Shown here: piece by piece, positions 49,876 to 59,444 of the stretch
How positions within the stretch are numbered: position 1 is the first letter of the stretch
Layout: the number at the start of each line of letters is the position of its first letter
Origin: HGM12587 sp045128635
GTDB taxonomy: Bacteria; Bacillota; Clostridia; Lachnospirales; Lachnospiraceae
NCBI GenBank assembly: GCA_045128635.1
Contig: JBGVRS010000102.1
Location: 1-64,000, forward strand
Direction: 5' to 3'
DNA length: 64,000 nt
Translations under genes and position numbers: made by a program
The notes under the pieces: model-generated
Databases searched by the model: none
Told to the model about the DNA's origin: nothing
Seen by the model: the letters and a program-made list of their open reading frames with translations, nothing else

Positions 49876-51171
49876 TTATTTATCCTTCTTACCAGCTGCA
49901 GCAAGTTTGTGCTGACGTCTGTTCTTTACATGTTCCGGCATTGGAGCAATTTCTCCGGCACTCATAAGTGCATTCTTTGTCATTAATGGTCCTACAAGTT
50001 CGTAAATGAGAACTGCGAACAATGTAATGTTACGAATCAGGCTTCCCTGTTCTCCAAGCTGCATAGCTGTTGCACACATTCCTAATGCAACTCCGGCCTG
50101 TGGGAACAGTGTAATACCTAAGTACTTACAAATTTCAGGTGAGCAAGCTGTTGCTTTGGCACTGATACGTGCACCATAGTATTTTCCGAGACAACGGAAA
50201 ACAATATATACAATACCGATAATAATGATTGCGCTGTCCTTAAATACAGAAAGCTGAAGTTCTGCACCACTGACTACAAAGAATAACGCAAACAGTGGAG
50301 AAGTCCATTTATCAGTTCTTTCCATAATATCTTCTGAAAGCGGACAAATATTACAGAATACTGTACCGAGCATCATACATACTAATAATGAAGAAAATCC
50401 TACATGTACCGGTCCCACATGGAAGTCAATCATGGAGATTGATGCTGCCAAAAATACCAGTGCAATGGACATATTCAAACGATTGGTATTGGAGTTAAAC
50501 AGTTTTTCCAGCTGAGTTAATACCCATCCCATGAGTGCACCAAGTGCAAGAGATGCAACAATTTCAACTAATGGATTTACAATGATCGAAATCAGGTCTA
50601 CGCTGCCGCTTACCAGTGATTTTGCAATACCAAAGGATACGGCAAATACGATCAAACCAACTGCGTCATCCAATGCTACGATTGGAAGAAGAAGTTTTGT
50701 TAAAGGTCCGTTTGCTTTGTACTGACGAACTACCATTAAAGTTGCTGCCGGCGCTGTCGCTGTTGCAATGGCACCTAAAGTAATTAACTGAGCAACAGAA
50801 AGTTTATCAGGCATCATTAAATGTACTGCATATAACGCAAGGTCTACAAATAATGTTGCTACAAGTGCCTGAAAAATACCGATAACCATTGCCTGTTTTC
50901 CGGTTTTTTTCAATTCTTCCAGACGGAATTCACTACCAATAGAAAAGGCAATGAATGCCAGGGAAACTTCGGAAATTAAAGAAAGACTAGATACGGCTTC
51001 TTCCGAAACGAAACCAAGTCCATTTATGTGTAATGATCCAAGGAAATAAGGTCCGATTAAAACACCTGCAATCAGATATGCTGTAACTGATGGCAGTTTG
51101 AATGGCTTAAAGGCTCGGGTCATCAGCAGCCCTGCAAGAACTGCAATTGATACGGATAATAAAATTGTCAT
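49876..51171 (-). CDS. cation:proton antiporter, CPA2 (KefB/NapA) type
   Basis: The 431-residue membrane protein has about 12 helices. Family blocks are LPSVTAYLIAGVLIGPYFLG at the start, SLAFIAFSIGSEFRLEELKK, and the ion-site helix LPIVALDDAVGLIVFAVSFG with the Asp pair typical of electrogenic members. PLFALFFVVSGAELQLSVF is in the C-terminal half. It exchanges Na+ or K+ for protons. There is no TrkA domain. The frame extends 25 codons upstream, but the ATG at 51171 with AGGAGG twelve bases ahead gives the hydrophobic N-terminus and lies after its own promoter. It follows the Mrp-like cluster in the same direction. Confidence 0.88.
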   Translation of the reverse strand: MTILLSVSIAVLAGLLMTRAFKPFKLPSVTAYLIAGVLIGPYFLGSLHINGLGFVSEEAVSSLSLISEVSLAFIAFSIGSEFRLEELKKTGKQAMVIGIFQALVATLFVDLALYAVHLMMPDKLSVAQLITLGAIATATAPAATLMVVRQYKANGPLTKLLLPIVALDDAVGLIVFAVSFGIAKSLVSGSVDLISIIVNPLVEIVASLALGALMGWVLTQLEKLFNSNTNRLNMSIALVFLAASISMIDFHVGPVHVGFSSLLVCMMLGTVFCNICPLSEDIMERTDKWTSPLFALFFVVSGAELQLSVFKDSAIIIIGIVYIVFRCLGKYYGARISAKATACSPEICKYLGITLFPQAGVALGMCATAMQLGEQGSLIRNITLFAVLIYELVGPLMTKNALMSAGEIAPMPEHVKNRRQHKLAAAGKKDK

Positions 51172-51210
51172 TTTTATCAAAATCCTCCTACATAATTTTA
51201 GCCAAAAGCC

Positions 51211-51239
51211 ATTATAGTCCTTGGTTTTGCTAAAATCAA
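51211..51239 (-). promoter_or_regulatory. promoter of the CPA2 antiporter gene
   Basis: TTGATT (51239-51234) and a perfect TATAAT (51216-51211) are spaced by 17 bases on the minus strand, between the Mrp-like cluster and this gene, so it can be expressed independently. Confidence 0.85.
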
Positions 51240-51267
51240 TAGGCATTTTAGATAATTTACCGTTTTT

Positions 51268-53064
51268 TTAATGCATTAATAAGTATATAATTGTCAAAAT
51301 CAGACCCACACATGCCAGTAATAGTCCAAAGGATAAACTGGATCCAATCAAACGAAGAGTATCTACTTTTCTGTCATACTGGGCATGAAGCTTATTTACA
51401 AGTTCAAGCTCCGGTCGTTCCGTTGTTTCTTTATACACAGTACGTTTTAAAAGTCCAACCACGGTCTCAGGAAGACGTTCCGGCAGTTTCATCAGCTGAT
51501 TCAAACCTTTTAATAGATTCTCTACCGTACACCATTCACTTAAGAAACCATCCAGAATTTTTGTAACGAACCCTAAAACTGCCAGCATTCCCCAAACCAG
51601 CTTTGAGAAGATTACTTCTAAATCCAGTTTTTCCGGCCAAAGATTCACATAGTTTCCATTTTTCATAAATACTTTGCGAATCACAAGGAAATACACAAGG
51701 ATACCAATTCCAATCGAAATCAATCCGCCTTTTAAGTTCACCCATGCAAAATAATGCACTTCATGATGCAGTGGACCACTTCTCAAAAATCCCATCACTG
51801 CATCTGCCATTTTGTTCATGGTCATTCCCGGAAATGCCCCCATAATCGGAAGAATCACTGCCGAAATTCCAAGTACCAGTTTACTAAGTACAGACATGTA
51901 ATTTGTTTTTGCATTGTACTGTTCCTGTTTTTCAGGATGTTTTTCAATAAAGATGCAGATGAAAAGCTTCAGCATATATGCAACTGTCAGTCCACCGCTA
52001 AACAGGAAAATCCATTCAATTGCCTGAAAAAGCAATGCACTGTGTCCGTGTGCTGTCAGATGCGCAATATATTCTACAATGGATTCATGAAGCAATGTCT
52101 TACTTACATAACCATTCAACAGAGGCATACCACCAATGCCAAGGGCTCCCATCAAAAATGTGATCATTAAAAACGGCTTCTTTCGTCCAAAGCCCCTCAC
52201 TGTATTTAAATCCAGTGCATGGATATTCATATAGACCACACCAGCCAGATTAAACAGTAATAATTTAATCAGCGAATGATTCACCATATGAAGAAATGTG
52301 CCCCGAACTGCCAGGGCATTTTCTTCGCCAAGAAAGCACTGCATTCCTACACCCACAAGAATGAATCCAATCTGTGATACAGAGGAACATGCCAGAGTAC
52401 GTTTTAAATTCACTGAAAACACTGCCAGTACCGCTCCCACGACCATTCCAAAAACACCAAGGGTCAAAATCACGCTTCCCCATGTCAGATCATGAACAAA
52501 AACCTGCGCTGTTAAAACAAGGATTCCTAAAATCCCACATTTCGTTAGAATTCCCGAAAGCAAAGCACTTGCCGGAGCCGGGGCCACCGGATGCGCCTTC
52601 GGAAGCCAGAAATGTAATGGAAACATTCCTGCTTTTGCTCCAAATCCAAACAGCATCAAAAATCCTGCCGTATAAATCTGTCCTGATTTTTCTGACCATA
52701 CACTCTGTACTGCCTGATAAAGTATATCTATTCGAAGAGTACCAAGTGCATGATTTAACAGGAACAGGCCCATCAGCATCACCATGCCGCCAATCACTGC
52801 AATGGTAAGATAGGTAACCCCCACTTTCAAAGCTTCTTCTGTTTCTTCCTGCACAACCCATACATAAGAACTTAAGGACATCACTTCAAAGAAAATGAAC
52901 ATGGTAAATAAATCTTTTGCCAGAAATACTCCCAGGGTGGCAAACATGGTAAGCAGCATAAATCCATAATATCTTACTTTATGACTATAATGAGCAAAAT
53001 ATTCTTTTGAAAACAATAAGCTGACACTCCACATAAACAGTGCAATGTAACAATAAATTGTCAT
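51268..53064 (-). CDS. proton-conducting antiporter-type subunit (NuoL/MrpA-D family), last of the cluster
   Basis: The 598-residue protein has about 14 helices of the NuoL/M/N fold. The glutamate of the conserved TM5 is in MFIFFEVMSLSSYVWV, the proton-channel lysine is in GFGAKAGMFPLHFWLPKAHP, and NLKRTLACSSVSQIGFILV gives the TM8 region. A C-terminal extension of about 100 residues after helix 14 ends with another hydrophobic segment (LSFGLLLACVGLILTIIYLL). That recalls the lateral helix of NuoL, but the MbhD/E part of true MrpA is missing. It begins without the first helices of MrpA. AGGAAGGGGG lies ahead of the ATG. No own promoter is seen. Confidence 0.85.
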   Translation of the reverse strand: MTIYCYIALFMWSVSLLFSKEYFAHYSHKVRYYGFMLLTMFATLGVFLAKDLFTMFIFFEVMSLSSYVWVVQEETEEALKVGVTYLTIAVIGGMVMLMGLFLLNHALGTLRIDILYQAVQSVWSEKSGQIYTAGFLMLFGFGAKAGMFPLHFWLPKAHPVAPAPASALLSGILTKCGILGILVLTAQVFVHDLTWGSVILTLGVFGMVVGAVLAVFSVNLKRTLACSSVSQIGFILVGVGMQCFLGEENALAVRGTFLHMVNHSLIKLLLFNLAGVVYMNIHALDLNTVRGFGRKKPFLMITFLMGALGIGGMPLLNGYVSKTLLHESIVEYIAHLTAHGHSALLFQAIEWIFLFSGGLTVAYMLKLFICIFIEKHPEKQEQYNAKTNYMSVLSKLVLGISAVILPIMGAFPGMTMNKMADAVMGFLRSGPLHHEVHYFAWVNLKGGLISIGIGILVYFLVIRKVFMKNGNYVNLWPEKLDLEVIFSKLVWGMLAVLGFVTKILDGFLSEWCTVENLLKGLNQLMKLPERLPETVVGLLKRTVYKETTERPELELVNKLHAQYDRKVDTLRLIGSSLSFGLLLACVGLILTIIYLLMH

Positions 53065-53079
53065 AACACATCCCCCTTC

Positions 53080-54558
53080 CTAAAATACTCCATAGGCAAC
53101 ATTTTGAATCATATTCAATAATGGTTTTGCAAAAATTCCCAGAAGGAAAATTATACACGCAAAAATAACAATTGGAAGCTTCATCTTCCAGCCCGGATCT
53201 CTATCATTTTCATCAAATGAAAGAATCTGTTCTTTTCGTGGAAACCATGCCCTTAACACAATTGTTCCCATATAAATGGCTGTCATAAAAGCAGAATATA
53301 ACAAAACTGCCATCGCCGCATATCCCAGCGGGCTTTCACTTAATAACGCTGCTGTTCCAAGATTCCACTTACTGATAAATCCACCAAAAGGCGGAATTCC
53401 TGCCAGGGATATTGCTGCTACCGTAAAACAACCAAAAACCCACGGCATTTTACGTCCCAACCCTTCGATTTCTGAAACATAATTTTTCCCGGTCTGATGC
53501 ATCACTGCACCCACACAGAAAAATCCACAGATTTTCATAAAGGCATGTACCACAAGGTGACAGACCGCACCAATCATTCCAAGTGGTGTCATCATGGTTG
53601 CACCCAGCAAAATGTAGGACAAATTGCTGATGGTAGAATATGCCAGTCTTCTCTTAATATGAATTTCCTTTACTGCCATGGTAGACGCATAAAGAATCGT
53701 AATCATTGCCATGACCGTTACCACATACTGCGCCCAGGTTCCCCGAAGGAACTCTGCTCCGTAGCTATAGTAAATGATACGAATAATGGCAAACGCACCG
53801 GATTTTACCACCGCAACCGCATGAAGCAATGCAGTCACCGGTGTTGGTGCTACGCTGGCTCTTGGCAGCCATCCATGAAACGGAAAAATCGCTGCTTTCA
53901 CTCCAAATCCACAAAATGCCAGCAGGAACATGACAAGCACCCAGTTTGGATGCACGGATACTTTCTGCATATCCAGCACACCACCCAGCACAAAATTACT
54001 GGTATCTCCAAAAATCGTCAGACAGATAATAGAGAGAAATGCAAAGGCTGCACCACCAAGAGAATAATACAAGTACATTCTGCTGGCACGAATCGCTTTC
54101 TTATGCATTGGATGCATCACAAGATATACCGTCACCAGGGTCAGCATTTCATAGAAGAAATACATAGTCAGAATATTTCCTGAAAATGCAATTCCCAAAG
54201 TCACACCATAGGTCATGGTATAAAAGCCAAAGAAGGTGTGTCGTCTCTTTTCATCATGAGACATATATTCAAAGGCATAGAGGTTTGCAAGGGGCCACAA
54301 AAAAGCAACCAAACCTGCAAACACACATCCTAGTCCGTCTAATTTTAATACAACGCGAAGATTCCCTGTCAGCTGAAAAAATAAAAGTTCTTCCTCAGGT
54401 CTTTGCAAGATAATAAGACCTACCAGCAAACTCGTAACAATTACCAGTGTCTCACTGACAATCTGAAGTTTCCTGTAACTCCACTCTTTTCCGCTAAAAA
54501 GCACAAAACCGCCCACAAAAGGAATCAGAACCGCAATTAATAATACAACTGCACTCAT
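53080..54558 (-). CDS. proton-conducting antiporter-type subunit (MrpD/NuoM family), third copy
   Basis: The 492-residue protein has 14 helices. TM5 Glu is in MYFFYEMLTLVTVYLVMH, the channel lysine in GFGVKAAIFPFHGWLPRASV, and the broken-helix lysine region in IHIKRRLAYSTISNLSYILL. The end LPIVIFACIIFLLGIFAKPL is MrpD-like. In a classical Mrp, a single MrpD stands here; this is one of four antiporter-type subunits in a row. GGAGTAG between the stop of the previous gene and its ATG gives translation coupling. Confidence 0.87.
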   Translation of the reverse strand: MSAVVLLIAVLIPFVGGFVLFSGKEWSYRKLQIVSETLVIVTSLLVGLIILQRPEEELLFFQLTGNLRVVLKLDGLGCVFAGLVAFLWPLANLYAFEYMSHDEKRRHTFFGFYTMTYGVTLGIAFSGNILTMYFFYEMLTLVTVYLVMHPMHKKAIRASRMYLYYSLGGAAFAFLSIICLTIFGDTSNFVLGGVLDMQKVSVHPNWVLVMFLLAFCGFGVKAAIFPFHGWLPRASVAPTPVTALLHAVAVVKSGAFAIIRIIYYSYGAEFLRGTWAQYVVTVMAMITILYASTMAVKEIHIKRRLAYSTISNLSYILLGATMMTPLGMIGAVCHLVVHAFMKICGFFCVGAVMHQTGKNYVSEIEGLGRKMPWVFGCFTVAAISLAGIPPFGGFISKWNLGTAALLSESPLGYAAMAVLLYSAFMTAIYMGTIVLRAWFPRKEQILSFDENDRDPGWKMKLPIVIFACIIFLLGIFAKPLLNMIQNVAYGVF

Positions 54559-54569
54559 TGTTCTACTCC

Positions 54570-55877
54570 TTACATCAGTCTATTCGCCAGTTTCAATACA
54601 AACTCAATGATTCCAGAGGAGAAAATCCCAAGTAATAACGCGAGAGCTGCCAAAATTATCATTGGTATTGTCATAGAAAGCCCTGCTTCACATTTTTTTG
54701 CCGGATTTTTATCATATGCCTTTCCTGGCAAAAATCCCTGTACTGCAATTGGGAACAAATATCCCGCTGTTAAAAGCGCACTTAACAACAGTACCACCGG
54801 TCCCAACCAGCCAAACACCGGAATTTCCGAAGCAAGCGCACCATTTGCAAGGTACCATTTACTAAAGAATCCCGCAAAGGGTGGAATTCCCACCAAAGAA
54901 AGGGACCCCAGTGTAAAGCATGCAAGTGTGATTGGCATCTGTCTTCCAACACCTCGAAGCTCTGATACATTGGTCTTTCCTGTCTGATGAATGACCGAGC
55001 CCGCGCTCATGAATAATAAGCTTTTTGCAACACTGTGGAACAGTACATGAAGCAGTGCCCCTGCGATACCAATCGGATGCAAGGTTGATAAACCAAATAA
55101 TACATAGGATAACTGGCTGACTGTAGAATATGCCAGACGCTTTTTAAACACATTTTCATGAAAGGCTCTTGTAGAACCCATAACAATGGTTAGCAGTGTC
55201 AGAACCATCCAAACCGTCTGAACCCATGTTCCGCGAATCACATCTGCTCCTACCACATAAAAAATTGTACGAATCATGGCAAGTACACCGGATTTTACAA
55301 CCACACCGGAAAGTACTGCACTGGCTGGTGCCGGTGCTACCGGATGGGCAATCGGAAGCCATGCATGGAGTGGAAATAAGCCTGCTTTCGCTCCAAATCC
55401 AACAACCATCAGACATAATGCACCTAAAATCAATCCTCGGTTCGGTATATTTTCTGCCACAAAATGTCCTCCTGCCACAAAATCCATGGACGGTGCATAT
55501 TGAGACAATACAAAAATTCCAAACAATGCCAAAAATGCCCCTGCAATGGAATAATACAAATATTTCATTGCTGCAGAAATAGACTCTTTCTTCAAATCAT
55601 GAAGGATCAGCGGCATACTGGACAATGTCATCAACTCATAAAACAAATACATGGTAATGAGATTTGCTGAAAAATCCAATCCCAGCAATACAACATAGAC
55701 CAACAGATAGAAAAATGCGTAACGTATTTTATGTTCGTCATGTTCCATATAACCAAAAGAATAAATTCCTGCCATCAGAAAAACAACTGTCGTCATGATT
55801 GCAAAAATCCACGACATCTCATCTGCCCTGAAAGAAATCTTCAGCACCTCTGTTAATTCTAATAACGTAAATTCCAT
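54570..55877 (-). CDS. proton-conducting antiporter-type subunit (MrpD/NuoM family), second copy
   Basis: The 435-residue protein is shorter than its neighbours because it starts close to helix 3 (MEFTLLELTEVLKISFRADE). It keeps the TM5 Glu (MYLFYELMTLSSMPLIL), channel lysine (GFGAKAGLFPLHAWLPIAHP) and NVFKKRLAYSTVSQLSYVLF. The first two helices are therefore missing, a feature to note rather than an obvious break, as the frame is clean. TAGGAGG nine bases before the ATG at 55877 decides the start over one seven codons upstream that would overlap the preceding gene. Confidence 0.86.
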   Translation of the reverse strand: MEFTLLELTEVLKISFRADEMSWIFAIMTTVVFLMAGIYSFGYMEHDEHKIRYAFFYLLVYVVLLGLDFSANLITMYLFYELMTLSSMPLILHDLKKESISAAMKYLYYSIAGAFLALFGIFVLSQYAPSMDFVAGGHFVAENIPNRGLILGALCLMVVGFGAKAGLFPLHAWLPIAHPVAPAPASAVLSGVVVKSGVLAMIRTIFYVVGADVIRGTWVQTVWMVLTLLTIVMGSTRAFHENVFKKRLAYSTVSQLSYVLFGLSTLHPIGIAGALLHVLFHSVAKSLLFMSAGSVIHQTGKTNVSELRGVGRQMPITLACFTLGSLSLVGIPPFAGFFSKWYLANGALASEIPVFGWLGPVVLLLSALLTAGYLFPIAVQGFLPGKAYDKNPAKKCEAGLSMTIPMIILAALALLLGIFSSGIIEFVLKLANRLM

Positions 55878-55890
55878 AACACACTTCCTC

Positions 55891-57393
55891 CTAACCAAAC
55901 ATACGCAGACCCTGAGTGATCAAATCTACCACAGGCTGTGAATAAATCCCCAGCATAAAATTCAGACCGATAAAAATCACCAGAGAAATTGTCACCCATG
56001 GTTTTTCATGCCAGTGGCGTCTCTCCTGTTCAGCCGTCTCATCTTCTACCGGCGTATAAATGGTTACTACCGTATGAATAAAATAGATTGCATTCAAAAT
56101 TGTACTGATAGCAAGAACCACCAGCGTTAAAAATACTTTTTTAGGGCTTGCCGCCATTGCAGCTGTGGCAAACAGATATTTTGAAATAAATCCTGAAAAC
56201 ATCGGGAGGCCTACCATAGAAAAGCTTCCCACCGCAAATGCAACTCCTGCGCTGCGATGTCTATAGCCTGCCCCACGAAGATCCGGAAACTGTTTGCTCC
56301 CCCCGGACACATTTGACAATCCTACGACTGAAATAAACAGCAATGCTTTCGTAGCTGCATGATGCAGAATATGATAAACTGCTGCCACATATCCCTGCTC
56401 AATTCCAAGACCGATACCCATATAAATATATCCAATCTGAGCAACGGAAGAAAAAGCAATCATTCTTCGGATATCTTTTTCCAAAATTGCGCTGACAGAA
56501 CCCATGATCATTCCAACCAGACCAAAGACGAACAAAACATTCATCATTTCACTAATAACAATAAAATCAATTCCTACCACTCGATAGAAAATTTTAATCA
56601 GCAAAATAATATATGCTTTTGAGACAAGCCCGGAAAGAATTGCACTTGCAGATGCCGTAGAATAACCATAGGCATCCGGCATCCAGGAATGAAACGGATA
56701 TAAACCACTTTTAATCGCAAGACCAATGGACATGAGTACCAATACAACCAGTACCGGCAAATGGTAGCTGTCCGTTGCAATAATTGCTCCCAGTGCTTCT
56801 TTCGCAGGGCTCATAAGCAGATGTCCTGTCAAAGTATACAGCAGAGAAAGTCCAATGAGGAAAAGACCAGAACCAACCAGACTCATGACCATATATTTAA
56901 TCGCTGCCCCAAAGGTACGCCCAATCTGGCGAATCATAATCAGCCCGCATGCTGCGATTGTGTTAATTTCCACAAAAACATACGCCGTAAACAGGTCATT
57001 GGTATAAATGATTGCAAGCAAAGAGCTTAACAACAAATCTACCAAAAGGTAAAACAGATTCAGCTTGCTTTCCTCGATGTCTTCCGCAGTTCTGTGATAT
57101 GCAGAAATCAGCGATAACAAGAGAATCAGGGAAAATGTCGTTGCAAGTACCCCCTCCAGCACACCTGCACGAATCTCATTTCCCCATGGTGCCGGAAAAT
57201 GCCCCATCATATAAGTATAAGCTTTCCCTGTACATACCGTATAAACAAGCACGCAAAATGAGAGAATCATTACAATGCTCACAGCGCCAAAACAGAGATT
57301 TCTCGCTTTTTTACCGCTTAATACCGAACTGATAATTCCTGAAAACATACAGATAATAATGCTGAAAAAAGGGAAATTTCGAATAAAATCCAT
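55891..57393 (-). CDS. proton-conducting antiporter-type subunit (MrpD/NuoM family), first copy
   Basis: The 500-residue protein has 14 helices with TM5 Glu in AYVFVEINTIAACGLIMI, channel lysine in GLAIKSGLYPFHSWMPDAYG, and EKDIRRMIAFSSVAQIGYIY. The wording is closest to MrpD of the four. Its ATG follows the MnhC stop by one base, as in mrpC-mrpD of standard clusters. It carries protons or sodium ions across the membrane. Confidence 0.88.
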   Translation of the reverse strand: MDFIRNFPFFSIIICMFSGIISSVLSGKKARNLCFGAVSIVMILSFCVLVYTVCTGKAYTYMMGHFPAPWGNEIRAGVLEGVLATTFSLILLLSLISAYHRTAEDIEESKLNLFYLLVDLLLSSLLAIIYTNDLFTAYVFVEINTIAACGLIMIRQIGRTFGAAIKYMVMSLVGSGLFLIGLSLLYTLTGHLLMSPAKEALGAIIATDSYHLPVLVVLVLMSIGLAIKSGLYPFHSWMPDAYGYSTASASAILSGLVSKAYIILLIKIFYRVVGIDFIVISEMMNVLFVFGLVGMIMGSVSAILEKDIRRMIAFSSVAQIGYIYMGIGLGIEQGYVAAVYHILHHAATKALLFISVVGLSNVSGGSKQFPDLRGAGYRHRSAGVAFAVGSFSMVGLPMFSGFISKYLFATAAMAASPKKVFLTLVVLAISTILNAIYFIHTVVTIYTPVEDETAEQERRHWHEKPWVTISLVIFIGLNFMLGIYSQPVVDLITQGLRMFG

Positions 57394-57394
57394 C

Positions 57395-57769
57395 TTAATG
57401 TCCCTCCTTCTGAATATGCATCAAAATCTCATCAAGATTCAGCGTATGATATCTTTTATATAATCGAATGGTCAGTGCCAGCATGAGTGCAGACACACTG
57501 ACCGAAACAACGATCCCAGTCAGGACAAGCCCGCTTGGAACCGGGTTAATGTACTGTGTTGGATCTGTGTTTCCATTTACGATGATCGGAGCCATACGCC
57601 CTTTAATATACCCCTGGGTCGCCAGTAGCAGATACACTGCGGTATCCATAATATTCAATCCAATAATTTTCTTAATAAGGTTCTTCTGAACCAAAAGGTT
57701 CGTCAGCCCAATTCCAAAAAGAATAATTGCAACCACAGATTCATAATTGACTAATAAATTACTTCCCAT
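57395..57769 (-). CDS. mnhC: Na+/H+ antiporter subunit C (NuoK-like)
   Basis: The 124-residue protein has three helices and the MrpC/NuoK layout: GIGLTNLLVQKNLIKKIIGLNIMDTAVYLL-type wording (LLVQKNLIKKIIGLNIMDT), the polar stretch DPTQYINPVPSGLVLTGIVV, and VSVSALMLALTIRLYKRY. The sequence NPVPxALVLTxIVVxxxxxAxxLAL is the family mark. GGGAGG before the ATG at 57769 sets the start; the open frame continues 20 codons upstream in the previous gene. It is one base after the stop of the MnhB-type gene. Confidence 0.93.
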   Translation of the reverse strand: MGSNLLVNYESVVAIILFGIGLTNLLVQKNLIKKIIGLNIMDTAVYLLLATQGYIKGRMAPIIVNGNTDPTQYINPVPSGLVLTGIVVSVSVSALMLALTIRLYKRYHTLNLDEILMHIQKEGH

Positions 57770-57770
57770 T

Positions 57771-58811
57771 TTACATACCTCCCTTTTTGAAAAGTGTATA
57801 AAATGCGTACATGGTGCAGGCAACCACAAGACCTACACAAATATTTAACGGCAAGATCAGACCGCTGCTGATAATATCTCCGGCATTACCAAGAGGAATC
57901 CCACTTGGAATATGATTGGCACCGGTAAAAAATGAATAGCTTTTTGCAATACAGTAAAAACTGAGTGCTGCTACCGTAATGATTTTATAAGTTCTTTCAT
58001 TAAAGAATTTCTGAGTTCTCTTATATCCAAAGGCATTGACATGCAGGATCAGTCCTGCCCCCATAATCGCACCACCGGAGAAACCGCCTCCTGGAGATAA
58101 ATGTCCATTTACAAGGATGTAAATCCCGAAAATCATAATTGCCGGAAACAAAATTTTCGCCGATGCCTGTAAAATGGTATCACTGACTGGCTCAAAACGC
58201 TCGTCTTTAATTGCTTTTGCCGTTGTATCTGTTTTATCGTCACGAAGCAGAACCAGTACACAAGCAGCTGCAATAAACAACACGCAGGACTCCCCAAAAG
58301 TATCAAAAGCACGATAGTCCAGGATCATTCCTGTTACAGCATTGACTGCACCAGTCTCTTCCAGACCTTTTTCCAGATATCTTTCTGAAACTTCGTTATT
58401 GTAAGGATTCTTTGCATTTCCAAAAGCCGGTGTATTAGATGCAGTTAAAAGCAAGGCTAAAATAATTGCCACTCCCAATACAATCGCTACGCCTCTGTAA
58501 TATCTGTCAAAACGTTTCACTGCCGGACGGGCATTAATTTCTTTCGTTGTTGCGTCCTGCTCATCTGCATGAGCCTTCCCAATGGCACTAATTCGTTTCA
58601 ATGTAATAAAAAAGAGGACACTGGTAACTCCGGCACCAACTGCCGCTTCCGTAATTGCAAGGTCCGGTGATTCCAAAAGAACCCAGATAATGGACATGAT
58701 CAAACTATAGGACATAAAAATTACGACTGAAACCAGCAGATTTTTTGAAAAACTAACAAACAATGCACATAGTACGAGGAAAATCAATAATAGAATTCTA
58801 AAGCTCTCCAT
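57771..58811 (-). CDS. fusion of MbhD (DUF4040), MbhE and MnhB antiporter subunits
   Basis: The 346-residue protein joins three modules that in classical Mrp are the end of MrpA plus MrpB. Residues about 5-75 are DUF4040/MbhD (SPDLAITEAAVGAGVTSVLF), about 105-200 MbhE-like (NNEVSERYLEKG, DYRAFDTFGESCVLFIAAACV), and about 210-340 MnhB (FGIYILVNGHLSPGGGFSGGAIMGAGLIL). The reading frame is continuous through the joints. With the antiporter half of MrpA elsewhere in the cluster, it links the peripheral subunits to the channel. It overlaps the MnhG gene by 14 bases. Confidence 0.9.
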   Translation of the reverse strand: MESFRILLLIFLVLCALFVSFSKNLLVSVVIFMSYSLIMSIIWVLLESPDLAITEAAVGAGVTSVLFFITLKRISAIGKAHADEQDATTKEINARPAVKRFDRYYRGVAIVLGVAIILALLLTASNTPAFGNAKNPYNNEVSERYLEKGLEETGAVNAVTGMILDYRAFDTFGESCVLFIAAACVLVLLRDDKTDTTAKAIKDERFEPVSDTILQASAKILFPAIMIFGIYILVNGHLSPGGGFSGGAIMGAGLILHVNAFGYKRTQKFFNERTYKIITVAALSFYCIAKSYSFFTGANHIPSGIPLGNAGDIISSGLILPLNICVGLVVACTMYAFYTLFKKGGM

Positions 58812-59127
58812 GTTTCTTTACCTCACATTCCTCTTCCAGTTTTTCATTGGTAGACACTTCCATGCGGGCGATCAGATGACTGGATACCGGTCCGGAAATC
58901 CAGAAAAAACAAATAATGATTAACATCTTCAAGGCTTCAAACCCGAATCCTTTCCAGATAATCAGCCCAATCATGGAAAGTAACAATCCAAAAGTATCTG
59001 ATGTGGCTGCTGTATGCATTCTGTTTAACACGAACTTAAAGCGAAACATCCCAAAAACAGCTGCAGCCATGGTCAAAAGACCGCAAATCAAGAAAAAAGC
59101 AGCAAGAATAAAACGAATCATCTCCAT
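58798..59127 (-). CDS. mnhG: Na+/H+ antiporter subunit G
   Basis: The 109-residue protein has three helices with the MnhG blocks FRFKFVLNRMHTAATSDTFG and LLLSMIGLIIWKGFG, and ends in a charged tail. RMHxxxxxDTxG is the family mark. AAGGAGGAG lies before the ATG at 59127, one base after the MnhF stop; the frame extends nine codons upstream. Part of the ion-translocating complex. Confidence 0.93.
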   Translation of the reverse strand: MEMIRFILAAFFLICGLLTMAAAVFGMFRFKFVLNRMHTAATSDTFGLLLSMIGLIIWKGFGFEALKMLIIICFFWISGPVSSHLIARMEVSTNEKLEEECEVKKHGEL

Positions 59128-59128
59128 C

Positions 59129-59440
59129 TTATTTCTCCTCCTTTTCTTCCGCATGTTCCTGACGGTAAACGCCTGTGTAAATTTTTGTAAGTACTACCAC
59201 TGCCACAAAGCTGATCATTGCGTAGATCAGACATACATCTAAAAGATATGCCTCCTCCAAAAGGACCGATAAAATGGCAATGATGACAATGGTCATGGTT
59301 CCAATGGAATTGACTGCAACAATACGGTCAGTTACACGAGGACCAAGTACTGAACGAATCAGACACGCTACGATCAGTAACGCAATACAGATGATTACTG
59401 CAATTGCAAGCGTCTCATAAGCTGTTGTAAAACTTCCCAT
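59129..59440 (-). CDS. mnhF: Na+/H+ antiporter subunit F
   Basis: The 103-residue protein has three helices and the MnhF block RSVLGPRVTDRIVAVNSIGT (GPxxxDRIxAxNxIGT is the family mark) followed by LLDVCLIYAMISFVAVVVL. It ends in a charged tail rich in Glu and Lys. It begins four bases after the MnhE stop. Confidence 0.93.
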   Translation of the reverse strand: MGSFTTAYETLAIAVIICIALLIVACLIRSVLGPRVTDRIVAVNSIGTMTIVIIAILSVLLEEAYLLDVCLIYAMISFVAVVVLTKIYTGVYRQEHAEEKEEK

Positions 59441-59444
59441 ATAA

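Noticed and set aside
53497..54183. 228-codon plus-strand open frame in the Mrp-like cluster
   Set aside because: It is antisense to a NuoM-type gene with intact channel residues; the His/Lys-rich translation resembles no protein.
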